From assembly GCA_012512865.1 (NCBI GenBank), contig JAAZDH010000316.1, positions 1 to 14,811 on the forward strand: a stretch of 14,811 nt of DNA. Reading direction: 5' to 3'. Shown here one piece after another: positions 14,624-14,811 of this stretch (the stretch's first letter is position 1; the number at the start of each line of letters is the position of its first letter). This DNA is from Clostridiaceae bacterium (GTDB taxonomy: Bacteria; Bacillota; Clostridia; Acetivibrionales; DUMC01). The position numbers were made by a program, and so were the translations under genes. The notes below the pieces were generated by a model. It worked only from the letters and a program-made list of their open reading frames with translations, made no database searches and was not told the origin of the DNA.

Positions 14624-14743
14624 GCATGCATGGGACATATTACTTGCATGTATAATACACTCTCCATGCATATATAATACATATTCCTGAACGCGTTGTT
14701 CACATTTTCTGCATGCATGGTGCATATTTCCTCGAACGCATGG
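14617..14743 (-). repeat. Three imperfect about 45-bp units upstream of hisZ
   Basis: CGTTC-AGGAA(A)TATG followed by CCATGCATGCA or TGCATGG recurs. The first two GCGTTC cores are 45 nt apart. In the hisZ frame the units read about HAFEEICTMHAENV, NAFRNMYYICMESV and LYMQVICPMHARNG. They include GCATGCATG palindromes near 14622-14631 and 14711-14720. The similarity is partial, so the exact unit borders are uncertain. Confidence 0.5.
14700..14741 (-). other. Possible 13-codon leader ORF before hisZ
   Basis: ATG at 14741 is preceded by AAGGGGAG about 9 nt away, a good ribosome site, and reads MRSRKYAPCMQKM then TGA. It is out of frame with hisZ. It has no His codons, so it is not a classical his attenuator peptide. 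It may be a chance reading frame. 14745-14811 is AT-rich and may hold the operon promoter, but no clear hexamer pair is seen and the window ends. Confidence 0.25.
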
Positions 14744-14811
14744 CGATTAACTCCCCTTGCACTTTATATGTTTATCACTTTATTGCGATGCAGTAATAAA
14801 TTAATAAATTA

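Noticed and set aside
14611..14811. A T-box or histidine attenuator before hisZ
   Set aside because: No T-box core or terminator/antiterminator pair and no run of His codons could be seen. The window ends about 200 bp upstream of hisZ, so a more distant one is not excluded.

Overview
The window looks like chromosome of a low-to-mid-GC Firmicute of class Clostridia. The evidence is the SecA C-terminus, a CIRCE operator in front of groES-groEL, a short-form HisG paired with HisZ, Clostridia-like protein sequences and strong AGGAGG-type ribosome sites. Placement near the cellulolytic clostridial cluster III (Acetivibrio/Ruminiclostridium-like) is inference from remembered gene order and was not tested.

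Layout. Plus strand: the 3' part of secA (1-1242), folC (1454 or 1382 to 2773), and a membrane-anchored TPR/coiled-coil protein of unknown role (2883-4055). Next comes a gene-poor convergent gap (4056-4576). It holds a 208-bp palindromic element with two crown hairpins, a decayed half copy of it, and the groEL terminator. Minus strand, reading from high to low coordinates: hisZ, hisG, hisD, hisC, hisB, purC, hisA, hisIE (14610 down to 6768), then a CIRCE-controlled groES-groEL operon (6523 down to 4577).

Function. The his cluster encodes most of histidine synthesis: HisZ+HisG make phosphoribosyl-ATP, HisIE does two steps, HisA isomerises, HisB dehydrates, HisC transaminates and HisD oxidises histidinol. 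The cyclising enzyme, HisH+HisF, is missing from the cluster. purC sits between hisB and hisA, where hisH is usually found. The HisHF reaction releases AICAR and PurC acts two steps before AICAR in purine synthesis, so the swap is metabolically suggestive. hisD carries an in-frame TAA after codon 267, right behind the first zinc-ligand motif, while the rest of the gene is intact and in the same frame.

Most striking pattern. Nearly every gene junction carries its own short degenerate tandem repeat running into the start region of the next gene. Unit sizes are 24 bp before folC, 12 bp before the TPR gene, about 45 bp before hisZ, 21 bp at hisZ/hisG, 24 copies of 8 bp at hisG/hisD, about 11 bp at hisD/hisC, 12 bp at hisC/hisB, 12-15 bp at purC/hisA and 17-18 bp at hisA/hisIE. 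The units are unrelated in sequence. Several arrays include stop codons, start codons or Shine-Dalgarno sequences. This suggests local repeat expansion around translation-start regions. The three best arrays are clear by eye; the two-unit ones could be chance.
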